A stretch of 64,000 nucleotides of DNA from Companilactobacillus huachuanensis (GTDB lineage Bacteria > Bacillota > Bacilli > Lactobacillales > Lactobacillaceae): contig NZ_BJDF01000011.1 of the NCBI RefSeq assembly GCF_005404815.1, positions 1-64,000 on the forward strand. Reading direction: 5' to 3'. The position numbers and the translations under genes were made by a program. Positions within the stretch are counted from its first letter, which is position 1. Each line of letters opens with the position of its first letter. Shown here piece by piece: positions 1 through 8,856 of this stretch. Under the pieces are notes generated by a model. That model worked only from the letters and a program-made list of their open reading frames with translations, searched no databases and was not told the origin of the DNA.

Positions 1-24
1 TAGTCATCTACCTCATTAAGTGGA

Positions 25-1059
25 TTATATCAAAAAAGCACCCATAACTGGATGCTTAAAAAACATTATAAATATCTTATGGACTTTTTCAGCAGCCTCG
101 ATGGTTGTGAGGTTTGTCATATTAGCAAATAAATACGATGAATTCGTTGGAGCCGTGACTGTAGTTCCTGTGGTAGGCGCTATATTTATGGTAGTGATAT
201 CGCCTGTGTTGCCACCCCAACGATCAGTATCAGTGCCGTTGCCTTCATCTAGTTGGCCAGTAATGTTAAGTGTTGTACTTGTTGAATCGTAATTCCAACC
301 ATTACCAGTATTTGTTGTAACTGCAACAGCTTCAGCAACTGGGGTTACAGGAGCTACAACAGCATCAGCAGCTAAAACATCGGCAGATAAAGTGGCGGCT
401 GCAGGAGTCACAGCCATTAATTTATAATTTGTAAGTGTCGGTGCATCTACAGTGGCCGTAGCGTCTGTAGCATCAGTAGTATTATCAGCGGTAGTTACTG
501 GATTAGATTCTGAAGCTGCGTCCGTTGTCTTTGCGACGGAATTATCAGTGACAGGAGTAGTTTCATCTACGGCAGTGGCCGCTTTAATAGCAGTATTAGT
601 TGTATCTGCAGTAACTGGAGTTTCGGAAGTTGCCGAAACAGGTGCGCTTTCTACAGTAGTATCTTCCTTTGCCGTTGAAGCTACATCGCTTGTGTTAGCT
701 GTAGTAGCATCAGTAGTGTCCTTGTTTCCAGTATTGTTTTCCACTACAGATGGTGTAGTAGTTTCAGTAGCAGCTTTAGAAGTACTATCAGTAGATGTAG
801 TTGGGGCTGAGGTTGTTGAGGCAGTGTTTGAGCTGTCCGACGAAGTAGTCCCCGTACTGGAAGGTGTGGCGCTTGTTAGGCTTGTTGAAACTGTTGAAGC
901 AGTAGTTGCATCGGCCTTAGCGACGTAACTAGGTGCTGTCATTAGTAACATTCCTCCGGCAATTGAAAGGCTGCTTACCACAACCCATGCCTTTTTAGAC
1001 TTAACTAATTTTTTTCTCATGACCGAATTAGGGTCGCGTTTTAACTGTTGAAACCTCAT
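25..1059 (-). pseudogene. Truncated BspA-like (DUF285 leucine-rich repeat) surface protein, N-terminal part only
   Basis: The 344-residue product starts at an ATG with a GAGGG ribosome site about 10 bases upstream. Residues 1-50 form a long signal peptide with a basic stretch (RKKLVKSKKAW) and a hydrophobic core ending near AKADA. Residues about 50-200 are a Ser/Thr/Ala-rich, mucin-like stalk. From about 255 the sequence (WNYDSTSTTLNITG, then LFANMTNLTTIE) matches the beginning of a BspA-type repeat region, but only the first repeat begins. It then runs into an unrelated tail and a stop at 25-27. A terminator hairpin lies inside the last codons. Repeats and a wall anchor are missing, so I infer a 3' deletion that joined the N-terminus to another gene's terminator. 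The start and surface class are clear; the inactive state is inference. Confidence 0.6.
32..57 (-). terminator. Intrinsic terminator inside the 3' end of the truncated surface protein
   Basis: On the minus strand AAGCATCC and GGGTGCTT pair around a short loop and are followed by a T-run. The hairpin lies within the reading frame, as expected if a deletion fused the gene to a terminator. Confidence 0.6.
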
Positions 1060-1276
1060 AATTTTTACCCTCTATCCTCATAATTAAATAGGAAATGCCT
1101 ATAGGCATACCGCTAAATTATAGTATTAAGATAAAAAAATATATTTCATTTTTGGTAAAAATATTTTACTAAAACAGTATTTTTTTATAATTATTTAACT
1201 TTCTAACATGTTGTAATGGAGTAAATGTAAATAATTTTATTAAGAAGGATAATCTTTTTAAAAAGATATTAAAAAA

Positions 1277-1325
1277 GAGCACAAAAAAAAGCCACATCTC
1301 TGTATCTCTGTGACTTTCTTTTTTA
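1277..1325 (-). terminator. Terminator of the cold shock gene
   Basis: AAAGTCAC and GTGGCTTT pair on the minus strand around a loop containing a repeated TCTCTGTA, followed by a T-rich run. Confidence 0.6.
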
Positions 1326-1336
1326 TAGACTACTAA

Positions 1337-1537
1337 TTAGTTTTTAACGATGTTAGTAGCTTGTGGTCCACGGTCGCCGTCTTCAACGTCGAATGTTACG
1401 TGTTGGCCTTCGTCCAAAGTCTTGAATCCGTCACCTTGGATAGCTGAGAAGTGAGCAAAAACGTCACTACCATCTTCGCGAGTAATAAAACCAAAACCTT
1501 TATCAGCGTTAAACCATTTAACTGTACCTTGTTCCAT
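1337..1537 (-). CDS. csp: Cold shock protein, CspA family
   Basis: This 66-residue single-domain protein is the normal length for the family. It has RNP1 (KGFGFI) and RNP2 (VFAHFSAI) after the opening [14 protein letters not shown], so it is a five-stranded beta-barrel RNA chaperone of the cytoplasm that melts mRNA structure after cold or growth shifts. An upstream in-frame ATG exists, but the start chosen here has a GGAGG site at good spacing and fits the family N-terminus. About 250 bases separate it from the permease upstream, room for the long 5' leader typical of csp mRNAs. It is monocistronic with its own terminator. Confidence 0.95.
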   Translation of the reverse strand: MEQGTVKWFNADKGFGFITREDGSDVFAHFSAIQGDGFKTLDEGQHVTFDVEDGDRGPQATNIVKN

Positions 1538-1790
1538 GAATGAGAACCTCCAGCGCTTCTTGCGCAAATTTTTTGCATTTTAAGCCAATTCAGAAAGTAA
1601 CCATTCAAAAGAAAAATTAAGTCTCTTACTAACTTCAATACAATAGTTGCATTATGCTCTTTTTTTCTAGAAAATGGAACCCCTTTTTAATAATTAATGC
1701 AATTTCTTTTTTCTTTGACGTAATTAAAAGTTAAAACGCCATGGTATTTGCCCGGTAAATCACGGTTTCTAGACATTTTTTGAAATATAT

Positions 1791-3179
1791 TTATTTTTCG
1801 TTACTATGCTTGTATCCGTAACTGAAGTAAATAATAAGTCCAATTGCAGTCCAACCAGCGTACATTTTCCAAGTGAATGATTGTAATTGTGTCATTAAGT
1901 AGACACAGGCCGCAAATGAAACGATTGGAAAGATTGGATATAACGGAACACGAAAGGCCGGTTTCAAATCTCGAGTATTTTTACTGTGGCGCAGGGAGAT
2001 AACACCGATTGATGTTACGGCGAAGGCCAAAAGAGTACCGATATTAACTAGTTCAGTGATTTTTTCAATCGGGATTACGGCAGCGACTGTTGCAGCAACT
2101 AACCCGACTAGAAAGGTGCTTCTAATAGGAACACCTTGTTTGTTCAAATTTTTAAATTGACTTGGTAAAAGTCCATCTCGACTGAGTGAAAAAATCAAAC
2201 GTGTTCCACCATAGATAACGACCAGCAAAACGGTGGTCATTCCCATAATGGCTCCGAGTGAAACAATACCTGAGATCCAATTAAGATTTAACAAGTTGAG
2301 GGCGTGTGAAACGGGATCGGCAACGTTTAGTTGTTTATAGTTAACCGCTCCGACTAATACTAATGAAACTAAACTGTAGAGGATAGCGACAATTAAAAGT
2401 GATGCAATGATTCCAATTGGCATGTTTCTTTTGGGATTCTTGACCTCTTCACTAGCCGAAGATACCGTATCAAATCCTAAGAAGGCATAAAATGCGACTG
2501 CCGCACCACGACCAATTCCACCAATACCGAAAGGAAGGAATGGGTTGTAATTCTTTGGTTTAACATAGAAGACTGTTACAGCGACGAATAATAAAATAAC
2601 AAATATTTTGATATAAACCATGATGGTGTTAACTTTCATCGATTCATTCAGGCCTTGTAAAAGTAACGTTGTAGCGATTAAAACGATAATGAACGCAACG
2701 ATGTCAAAACGACCTTCAGGGTTTCCGACAGTACCTGCGGCGGATTGCAGAACTTTTGGTAAATGAATTCCGAAGCCGGCAATGAGGTTTCTAAAATAGG
2801 CTGACCAACTTACGGCGGTAGATGATGCCGCAAAGAGGTATTCAGAAATCAGTGACCAACCAACGATCCATGCGATGATTTCGCCATAGACTGAGTAAGA
2901 GTAGGTGTAGGCACTACCTGCTAAAGGAATAGTTGAGGAGAATTCAGAGTAACAAAAAGCGGCTCCAATACAGACTAATGCTGCTAGAAGATACGTTAAA
3001 ATAACCCCGGGTCCAGCATAATTTGCAGCAATAATTCCGGGCGTGATAAAAATACCAGAGCCGACAATAACACCGACACCCATGATAACAAGGTCTTTAG
3101 CTGTTAAAGTCCGTGCTAAACTGGTTTGTTCATGCAGTAGATCATTAACAATATCTTTTTTGCGAAACAGCGATGGCAT
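1791..3179 (-). CDS. APC-family amino acid permease (cationic amino acid transporter type)
   Basis: The 462-residue integral membrane protein has about 12 hydrophobic segments. The APC signature GVGVIVGSGIFITPG lies in the first segment and GFDTVSSASEEVKNPKRN in the middle, a pattern of the CAT/YfnA subfamily. It should exchange or import amino acids with protons. The start was set at an ATG after GGGGG rather than 11 codons upstream. It stands alone, divergent from the C-S lyase gene across 413 bases. The substrate cannot be read from sequence; CAT-like members often take basic or branched amino acids. Confidence 0.88.
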   Translation of the reverse strand: MPSLFRKKDIVNDLLHEQTSLARTLTAKDLVIMGVGVIVGSGIFITPGIIAANYAGPGVILTYLLAALVCIGAAFCYSEFSSTIPLAGSAYTYSYSVYGEIIAWIVGWSLISEYLFAASSTAVSWSAYFRNLIAGFGIHLPKVLQSAAGTVGNPEGRFDIVAFIIVLIATTLLLQGLNESMKVNTIMVYIKIFVILLFVAVTVFYVKPKNYNPFLPFGIGGIGRGAAVAFYAFLGFDTVSSASEEVKNPKRNMPIGIIASLLIVAILYSLVSLVLVGAVNYKQLNVADPVSHALNLLNLNWISGIVSLGAIMGMTTVLLVVIYGGTRLIFSLSRDGLLPSQFKNLNKQGVPIRSTFLVGLVAATVAAVIPIEKITELVNIGTLLAFAVTSIGVISLRHSKNTRDLKPAFRVPLYPIFPIVSFAACVYLMTQLQSFTWKMYAGWTAIGLIIYFSYGYKHSNEK

Positions 3180-3592
3180 AAATTGAATCCCCCTGACTAA
3201 TGTACATTTCATTATGACATGTTAGGTATTAAATTTACAGTTTTACCTAATGTAATTAGTATTAATTTAATGTAAGTGAATTATGTTGTGAAAAAGTGCT
3301 AAGGAGGTGTTGTTTTCTTTTAATTTGGATACCAGGTCTTTTTGTGTTTTCAATAATTGCTGAACTTTTGAACATATGAATATGATTATTTCATTAATAT
3401 AAAATTATTAATTACATGAATTGGTAGGACATTTTAATAATTGCTGATTGGAAATTTAGAATGAAAATAATAATAGTTCATGTCACACGTGGCGTTATAA
3501 CGGTAAAAGGCGATGATGTGTCAATGACAGATGGACGACAATTTTAGGAGTTTAGTGATACCATTTGGGTAAATGAAGAAGGAGTGAGACCA
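3180..3592. other. Divergent intergenic region
   Basis: AT-rich spacer between the permease and the C-S lyase gene, which are transcribed away from each other. It must carry both promoters. I see no palindromic element, cre site or convincing small gene. Confidence 0.5.
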
Positions 3593-4756
3593 ATGCAATT
3601 TAATTTTGATAAAATAAATGATCGTCGAAGCGCTAATTCTTTTAAATGGAATGTTAAGGAACATGAGTTGCCAATGTGGGTCGCTGATATGGATATTCAG
3701 ACGGCACCAGCTATTATGGATGCCATGCATAAAGATGTTGATCGTGGAATTTTTGGTTATCAATTTGTTCCAGAATCCTATTACCAAGCGGTCGCTAGTT
3801 GGTATAAAACGGAGCATAATTTTGAACCTGAGATAGACTGGTTAGTTTTCAGTAATGGAATCATGCCAACGATTGGTTCAATTTTGCGCCACTTGACTGA
3901 CGTTGGGGACAATATTTTGATTCAAGAGCCCAACTATAATTCATTTTTCAAAACGATTGAAAATAATGGTCGTCATATCCTGAATAGTGAATTGACTTAC
4001 AAAAATGGCAAGTACAACATTGATTGGAAAGACTTAGAAACAAAGATGCTTGATCCCCAAACTAGCGCTATGATTGTCTGCAATCCCCACAATCCTAGCG
4101 GTCAGATATGGGATAAAGCTACGCTGACTAAAATTGGTCAGATGGCTATTAAACATCAGGTTTTGATAATTTCAGATGAGATTCATGGTGATTTAACAAT
4201 GCCTGGGCATGATTATATTCCGTTCGCTTCATTGGATAGTAATGTGATTGCCAACAGTATTTCTTTGGTATCACCAAGTAAAACCTTTAATCTGGCAATT
4301 TTACATGCTGCAACGATGATTATTCCAGATGCACAATTACGCCAAAGAGCTGAGAGAGCTGTTTCTGTCGATGGTTTGAATGAACCAGGTATTTTGGCAA
4401 TTGACGCTTCAATTGCTGCCTATACTGAGGGTCATGAGTGGCTTCATGAACTACGTGACTATATTCAGGGAAATCGGGAATTTTTGGAAAAGTTCGTTCA
4501 AGACAATATCCCAGAAATCAAAGTTATCCCCGCTGAATCAACATATTTGGCCTGGATCGATTGCCGTAAGTTAACTGATAGGTCAGATGATTTTAATCAA
4601 TACTTGCGAGATGAAACAGGATTGTATTTGGCCGAAGGTACGAAGTATCGTGGTAATGGGAACTGCTTCTTGAGAATGAATTTGGCTACACCTAGATGCA
4701 ATGTTGAAGACGGTGTAGAAAGATTGAGAAAAGGCATTAATAAATTCGTTAACTAA
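3593..4756 (+). CDS. MalY/PatB-type aminotransferase, likely cystathionine beta-lyase
   Basis: This 387-residue fold-type I PLP enzyme opens with the MalY/PatB hallmark (MQFNFDKINDRRSANSFKW, then PMWVADMD). The PLP lysine sits in SPSKTFNLA, the PLP-binding Asp in ISDEIHGDL, and the carboxylate-binding Arg near FLRMNLATPR. These enzymes split C-S bonds of cystathionine, cysteine or thioether conjugates, giving thiol, pyruvate and ammonia. The start follows GAAGGAGTG. The stop codon lies inside the terminal repeat of the palindromic element that follows. The preferred substrate is not visible. Confidence 0.85.
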   Translation: MQFNFDKINDRRSANSFKWNVKEHELPMWVADMDIQTAPAIMDAMHKDVDRGIFGYQFVPESYYQAVASWYKTEHNFEPEIDWLVFSNGIMPTIGSILRHLTDVGDNILIQEPNYNSFFKTIENNGRHILNSELTYKNGKYNIDWKDLETKMLDPQTSAMIVCNPHNPSGQIWDKATLTKIGQMAIKHQVLIISDEIHGDLTMPGHDYIPFASLDSNVIANSISLVSPSKTFNLAILHAATMIIPDAQLRQRAERAVSVDGLNEPGILAIDASIAAYTEGHEWLHELRDYIQGNREFLEKFVQDNIPEIKVIPAESTYLAWIDCRKLTDRSDDFNQYLRDETGLYLAEGTKYRGNGNCFLRMNLATPRCNVEDGVERLRKGINKFVN

Positions 4757-4911
4757 AGGTTGAAAGTTTAGTTAAGTATGCCGTTTCCAGAGCTGAGAGT
4801 ATTCACATGGTGCGAGGAACGGACCGAGCCAAAGTGCGGTCCCGAACCTCGCTACAAATGAATACTCTCAGCTCTTCCAACTAGTTTAATTTTTTACTTT
4901 TCAACCTTTAG
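4753..4911 (+). repeat. Palindromic element A (short form, with terminal inverted repeats)
   Basis: Terminal inverted repeats CTAAAGGTTGAAAG (4753-4766) and its complement (4897-4911) enclose the P1 stem GAGCTGAGAGTATTCA at 4790-4805 and its complement at 4859-4874. P2 is present (GGACCGAG...GGTCCCGAACC); P3 and P4 are absent. The stop codon of the preceding gene is in the left repeat. Confidence 0.85.
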
Positions 4912-4917
4912 CACATA

Positions 4918-4967
4918 AATCAAAGAGACACTGTAATCCAAAGTCGGATTGCAGTGTCTCTTTGATT
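4918..4967. terminator. Bidirectional intrinsic terminator
   Basis: A nearly perfect 22-bp stem (AATCAAAGAGACACTG and complement) with a short loop separates the converging C-S lyase and AEC transporter genes. Confidence 0.8.
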
Positions 4968-5003
4968 TATTGCTCGAACGTTAACATGTTTTGTCTCACA
5001 TTA

Positions 5004-5942
5004 CTATTTGATCAAAACCATAATAATTGGAACAACAATCAAACTAAGCAAAGTAGTTTCGGTAACCATTATTGCTGCGTAATTTGAATCCGCATGATAA
5101 AGCTTGGCAACAACGGGGGCATTCGTCATAACGGGCATTGCTGCTTGAACGATGAAGACTTGTCTCATCAATGGTGTGGCGGGTATGAACAGGAACAACG
5201 CTGCCATCAACAAAGGTGCACAGATAAATCTTCCGAAAAGTATTGCCACATTATCTTTGTGAAAGGAAATATTCTTGAGCCCGGCGCTGTAGATTGAAAT
5301 ACCGATAAAAATCATTGATAGTGGAATAGTCAGATTTCCCAAGTATTCAAAGTCAGACATTAAGAAGCTTGGCAGTTGAATATGGAGCATTACTAAAATT
5401 AAACCTATGATGAATCCCAATAATGGTGGTGAGAATACTTTTTTGAGTGTCGTTTTGAGCTTGAAATGTCCTTTAATTTCTCCATCCATTTGAATTAGAT
5501 AGGTTCCTAGTGTCCAGAAAAATGTGGTGTTAGCCATGTAATAAACGAGGACGTAAGGTAAACTTTTTTCCCCAAAGAGAGCCATGTTGACAGGGAGACC
5601 AACGAAAACAGTATTGGAATTGAAGAACATTGAAGCAAAGAGTCCTTTATGCTTAGGGTCAATTTTGAGTATTTTAATCAGGAGAATCGAAATAAAAATC
5701 AAAATGGTCATTGAAATGACAGGAATTGCCAAGTCGGGTAACAGTTTGATCAATTTGGCGGCCGTAAAATCTTTGGTAATGGTCGAAATCATATATGTTG
5801 GCAAGGCAACTTGGGTAACCAATTTAGCGATTAGTCTAGTTGAATTTTCAGAAAACCAACCAAGCGCACTGAGGCCGTAGCCAACTGCAATTAAACCGAT
5901 GATTATAAGAATCCCTTGAATACTGGAAAAGAATACGCCCAT
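5004..5942 (-). CDS. AEC (auxin efflux carrier) family transporter
   Basis: The 312-residue protein has about 10 hydrophobic segments in two five-helix halves, the normal size and topology of PF03547 carriers. Conserved family stretches are GYGLSALGWFS near the start, FFNSNTVFVGLPV in the first half and QAAMPVMTNAPVVAKLY in the second. Bacterial members move organic acids such as malate or malonate, or act as efflux carriers; this one cannot be assigned. Start chosen at an ATG after GAAGGGTG. It converges with the C-S lyase gene and diverges from the aldehyde dehydrogenase gene. Confidence 0.85.
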   Translation of the reverse strand: MGVFFSSIQGILIIIGLIAVGYGLSALGWFSENSTRLIAKLVTQVALPTYMISTITKDFTAAKLIKLLPDLAIPVISMTILIFISILLIKILKIDPKHKGLFASMFFNSNTVFVGLPVNMALFGEKSLPYVLVYYMANTTFFWTLGTYLIQMDGEIKGHFKLKTTLKKVFSPPLLGFIIGLILVMLHIQLPSFLMSDFEYLGNLTIPLSMIFIGISIYSAGLKNISFHKDNVAILFGRFICAPLLMAALFLFIPATPLMRQVFIVQAAMPVMTNAPVVAKLYHADSNYAAIMVTETTLLSLIVVPIIMVLIK

Positions 5943-6140
5943 TTGAAAAACACCCTTCACATTTATGTATATGTCTTATGTTACACTTTTTTGAAAAATT
6001 TTGAAAAAGGTTCGGACTTCTTAAGTATTTTCATAATAGGTACGGTCCAATTTAAAAAGTGGTCGAGTCTAAATTCTTGTAAAATGTAATCGCTGTCCTA
6101 CAATGGAACTATAAATGAAGACCATGTTTTATGGTTTTGT

Positions 6141-6323
6141 CTAAAGGTGAAAGATTAAAAATTAATATAACCCTTGTTTTTAAGACCTGGAGTTAATTTT
6201 TTTAATAAGCAAAAATCTCTAATTTATTGTTCTTATCAATAAATTAGTTGGAAGAGCTGAGAGTATTCATTTGCAGTAATTGAATACTCTCAGCTCTGGA
6301 AACGGCATACTTTCAACCCCTTA
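6141..6323 (-). repeat. Palindromic element B (short hairpin in a full terminal-repeat frame)
   Basis: Reverse orientation. Ends are CTAAAGGTGAAAG (6141-6153) and CTTTCAACCCCTTAG (6309-6323). The stem GAGCTGAGAGTATTCA/TGAATACTCTCAGCTC has only a short loop, with no P2-P4. The AT-rich tail between stem and distal end matches the tails of elements D, F, I and J. It lies in the divergent region just upstream of the aldehyde dehydrogenase gene. Confidence 0.8.
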
Positions 6324-6353
6324 GATAGTTTTATTAAATAGGAGGAATTGATT

Positions 6354-7769
6354 ATGGCATATAAAACAGTCAATCCATATACAAATGAACTAGTTAAGTC
6401 TTATCCCGATGCTACATCTACGGAAATTGAAGCAGCATTGAGCACTGGAAATTCACTATATAAGAAGTGGCGCGATGAACCTGTTAATAGTCGAGCTGTG
6501 ATTTTGCACGAAATTGCTGACCGTTTGCGTGAGAACGAGGATGAATTGGCAAAAATTGCGACAACTGACATGGGTAAACTTTACGCTGAATCCAAGGGTG
6601 AAGTTGAACTCTGTGCCATCATTGCTGACTATTATGCTGACAACGGTGCTGAAATGTTAAAGCCAACTCCACTAAGCAGTCGTAATACTGGTGATGCTGA
6701 AATTTTACATCAAGCAACAGGTATTTTGATGATGGTTGAACCATGGAATTTCCCATATTATCAAATTATGCGTGTCTTCGCCCCTAACTTTATGGTCGGA
6801 AATCCTATGATATTGAAGCACGCTTCGAATACTCCAGGTTCAGCTGCAGCATTTGAAAAAATCGTTAAAGATGCTGGCGCTCCAGAGGGAAGTTTGACAA
6901 ACTTATTTGCTAGCTATGACCAAGTAGCTGACATCATTGCCGATCCTCGTGTTCAAGGGGTTGCCTTGACTGGGTCCAAGCGTGGTGGTCAATCAGTTGC
7001 CGAAACAGCTGCTAAGAGTTTGAAGAAGAATTCGATGGAACTTGGTGGTTCAGATGCCTTCGTTGTTTTGTCAGACGCTGACGTTGATAAAGCAGTTGAT
7101 TTGGCTTGGCGTGTCCGGATTTATAATGCTGGTCAAGTATGTACTTCAGACAAGAGATTCATCGTTGCCGACAATTTGTACGATGAATTTTTGAAGAAGC
7201 TCAAGGCTAATTTCGAAAAATTAGTTCCTGGTGATCCAATGGATCCTAAGACGACGATTGCTCCAATGAATTCCAAGCGTGCTAAGGAGAAGTTGCAAGG
7301 TCAAATTGATAAAGCTGTCGCTGGTGGCGCCAAAGTTTACTATGGCAATCAACCGATCGATTTGCCCGGTCAATTTATTCAACCAACGATTTTGACGGAC
7401 ATTGCTCCCGATAATCCAGAATTCTATGATGAAATGTTTGGACCAGTTGCCCAAGTATTCAAAGTCAGTTCTGATCAAGAAGCTATTGACTTAGCTAATA
7501 ACTCTGAACTAGGTTTAGGTGGCATTGTCGTCTCAGCTGATTCCCAACATGGTAAGGCTGTTGCCGAAAAGATTGAAACGGGTATGGTCTTCGTAAATTC
7601 ATTCCTTGTTTCATTACCTGAGTTGCCATTCGGTGGTGTTAAAGGTTCAGGTTATGGACGTGAAATGAGTCAATTAGGTTTGACTGCCTTTACTAATGAG
7701 AAGTTAGTTGTTACAGCTCAAGAACCCGATTGGAACAATCCAGCCGGTGGGTTGGCAGTTTTTAAATAA
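6354..7769 (+). CDS. NAD(P)-dependent aldehyde dehydrogenase, succinate-semialdehyde type
   Basis: The 471-residue protein is the compact Sad/YneI-like class. The catalytic Cys is C263 (GQVCTSDKR), the general base E229 (MELGGSDAFV), and the cofactor loop is ALTGSKRGG. EPWNFPYYQIMR is the conserved PWNFP motif that carries the oxyanion Asn. It should oxidise succinate semialdehyde or similar aldehydes to acids in the cytoplasm. The start follows AGGAGG at good spacing. It is monocistronic and ends 12 bases before palindromic element C. No GABA aminotransferase is nearby, so the physiological aldehyde is open. Confidence 0.85.
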   Translation: MAYKTVNPYTNELVKSYPDATSTEIEAALSTGNSLYKKWRDEPVNSRAVILHEIADRLRENEDELAKIATTDMGKLYAESKGEVELCAIIADYYADNGAEMLKPTPLSSRNTGDAEILHQATGILMMVEPWNFPYYQIMRVFAPNFMVGNPMILKHASNTPGSAAAFEKIVKDAGAPEGSLTNLFASYDQVADIIADPRVQGVALTGSKRGGQSVAETAAKSLKKNSMELGGSDAFVVLSDADVDKAVDLAWRVRIYNAGQVCTSDKRFIVADNLYDEFLKKLKANFEKLVPGDPMDPKTTIAPMNSKRAKEKLQGQIDKAVAGGAKVYYGNQPIDLPGQFIQPTILTDIAPDNPEFYDEMFGPVAQVFKVSSDQEAIDLANNSELGLGGIVVSADSQHGKAVAEKIETGMVFVNSFLVSLPELPFGGVKGSGYGREMSQLGLTAFTNEKLVVTAQEPDWNNPAGGLAVFK

Positions 7770-7781
7770 ACTAAGAGAGCC

Positions 7782-7952
7782 GCCTCTGGTGGCGAGGTAT
7801 GGAGTACCGCTATGGGACCGGCGCGAGCCAAGGTCTCGCGCCTCGCTTTTGAGCCGAAAATCGCGTCTCAAAAGACGTCCTTGTTGTAAGGCCGGAAGAC
7901 CGCCGGTCTAACAACAATTTCACAGCGGTCTCCATACCTCGCCACCAGAGGC
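7782..7952 (+). repeat. Palindromic element C (full four-helix form)
   Basis: The outer arms 7782-7804 and 7930-7952 are a perfect 23-bp inverted repeat unlike the arms of element A. Inside are P2 GGCGCGAG/CTCGCGCC, P3 TTTTGAG/CTCAAAA and P4 TTGTTGTAAG...CTAACAACAA, joined by the family strands GACC, TCG and ACGTCC. It starts 12 bases after the aldehyde dehydrogenase stop, sense strand. Confidence 0.9.
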
Positions 7953-8012
7953 TAATGTAAATTTAATAACTTTGGTTTTAATATTAAACAACTCAAATAT
8001 GATATAAAATTG

Positions 8013-8049
8013 AAAAAGCGGACTACCAAATACTGGTAATTCGCTTTTT
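8013..8049. terminator. Bidirectional terminator
   Basis: AAAAAGCG...ACTACCA pairs with TGGTAAT...CGCTTTTT, at the stop codon of the YxeA-like gene. Confidence 0.75.
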
Positions 8050-8435
8050 TACTGTGCTGATAATTTATTGTAAACATCGTTAGACATATCTTTTTCGAAT
8101 ACTTCTCGGTATGTATAAACGTAAGCACCTTTTGCCGTTACTTCTAGAAAATGCCCTTGTTTCAATTTGCCCATACCAGTGAATTTTATGGGATGCTCGT
8201 TGCCGTTCTTGTCGTAACTTGTGAGTGTGTAATCATAGTTGCCATAACCATCTTCATCACGACCTTTGGCATTGTCGATCTTAACGTAGTAAGGTTGCTT
8301 CTTGACCAAAAAATTATATTGTCCAAGTGCTGAAGAAAAATCATCGGTCTTATCCTTCGTATATACGCATGCTCCGACATAGACGATTCCGACAATTGAT
8401 ATTGTTAGTAATATTGAATGTAATAATTTTCTCAT
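8049..8435 (-). CDS. YxeA-like (DUF1093) small exported protein
   Basis: The 128-residue protein has an N-terminal hydrophobic segment (residues about 5-25) that would act as a signal peptide or membrane anchor, and no lipobox. The rest is a beta-rich domain with YYVKIDNAKGRDEDGYGNYDYTLTSYD and KLKQGHFLEVTAKG, typical of DUF1093. These proteins are common in lactobacilli and bacilli and have no known enzyme activity. It is a single gene, divergent from the nitroreductase. Confidence 0.75.
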   Translation of the reverse strand: MRKLLHSILLTISIVGIVYVGACVYTKDKTDDFSSALGQYNFLVKKQPYYVKIDNAKGRDEDGYGNYDYTLTSYDKNGNEHPIKFTGMGKLKQGHFLEVTAKGAYVYTYREVFEKDMSNDVYNKLSAQ

Positions 8436-8530
8436 AGTTAACCACCTCTTGATAATAGTGTAAAATGGCGACTGTTTTTTTCACATTTGATTTTCTAACA
8501 GTTTACTTACAATTACGTAAGGGTAAGAAA

Positions 8531-8765
8531 CTAAAGGTTGAAGGTTTAATTAAGTATGCCGTTTATAGAGCTGAGAGTATTCATTTGCTGCGCGGAACGG
8601 ACTGGGCCAAAGTACGGTCTCCAACACGCCCGGTGATGTAAGAACTGAAGCTCTAACGCCACTTTCGCTGCAAATGAATACTCTCAGCTCTTCCAACTTG
8701 TTGTTCTTTTTAATGAAAGGAATAATAAAACAAAACTCCTGATTATTTAAATAAATTAACTCTAG
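8531..8765 (+). repeat. Palindromic element D (P3 deleted)
   Basis: Left end CTAAAGGTTGAAGG at 8531. P1 arms are 8568-8592 and 8666-8690. P2 runs directly into P4; the join GGTCTCCAACACG is what a deletion between a GTCTC in P2 and a GTCTCC in the P3 3' arm would leave. The tail TAATAAAACAAAACTCC is shared with other copies; the right terminal repeat is not recognisable, so the end is approximate. Confidence 0.8.
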
Positions 8766-8799
8766 GCAAGAAATTTAATCAGCTTGGAGTTATTTCATC

Positions 8800-8813
8800 T
8801 GAAAGCGATTACG
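8800..8813 (+). promoter_or_regulatory. cre-like CcpA site upstream of nitroreductase
   Basis: TGAAAGCGATTACG differs from the cre consensus TGWAANCGNTNWCA only at the last base. Confidence 0.5.
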
Positions 8814-8856
8814 CGGTATAATTAAAGTACTAATAATTGTGATGGGAGAAATGTTT

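Noticed and set aside
452-928. 158-codon plus-strand ORF opposite the surface protein gene
   Set aside because: It is the shadow of the Ser/Thr/Ala-rich stalk on the other strand (Val-rich reading) with no ribosome site.
3300-3370. Short ORF after AAGGAGGTG near 3303
   Set aside because: Seventeen codons starting at a TTG directly abutting the ribosome-like site, with no conserved feature.
7708-7911. Arg-rich ORF running from the dehydrogenase gene into element C
   Set aside because: It starts within the real gene in another frame and reads through the GC-rich palindrome; no signals support it.
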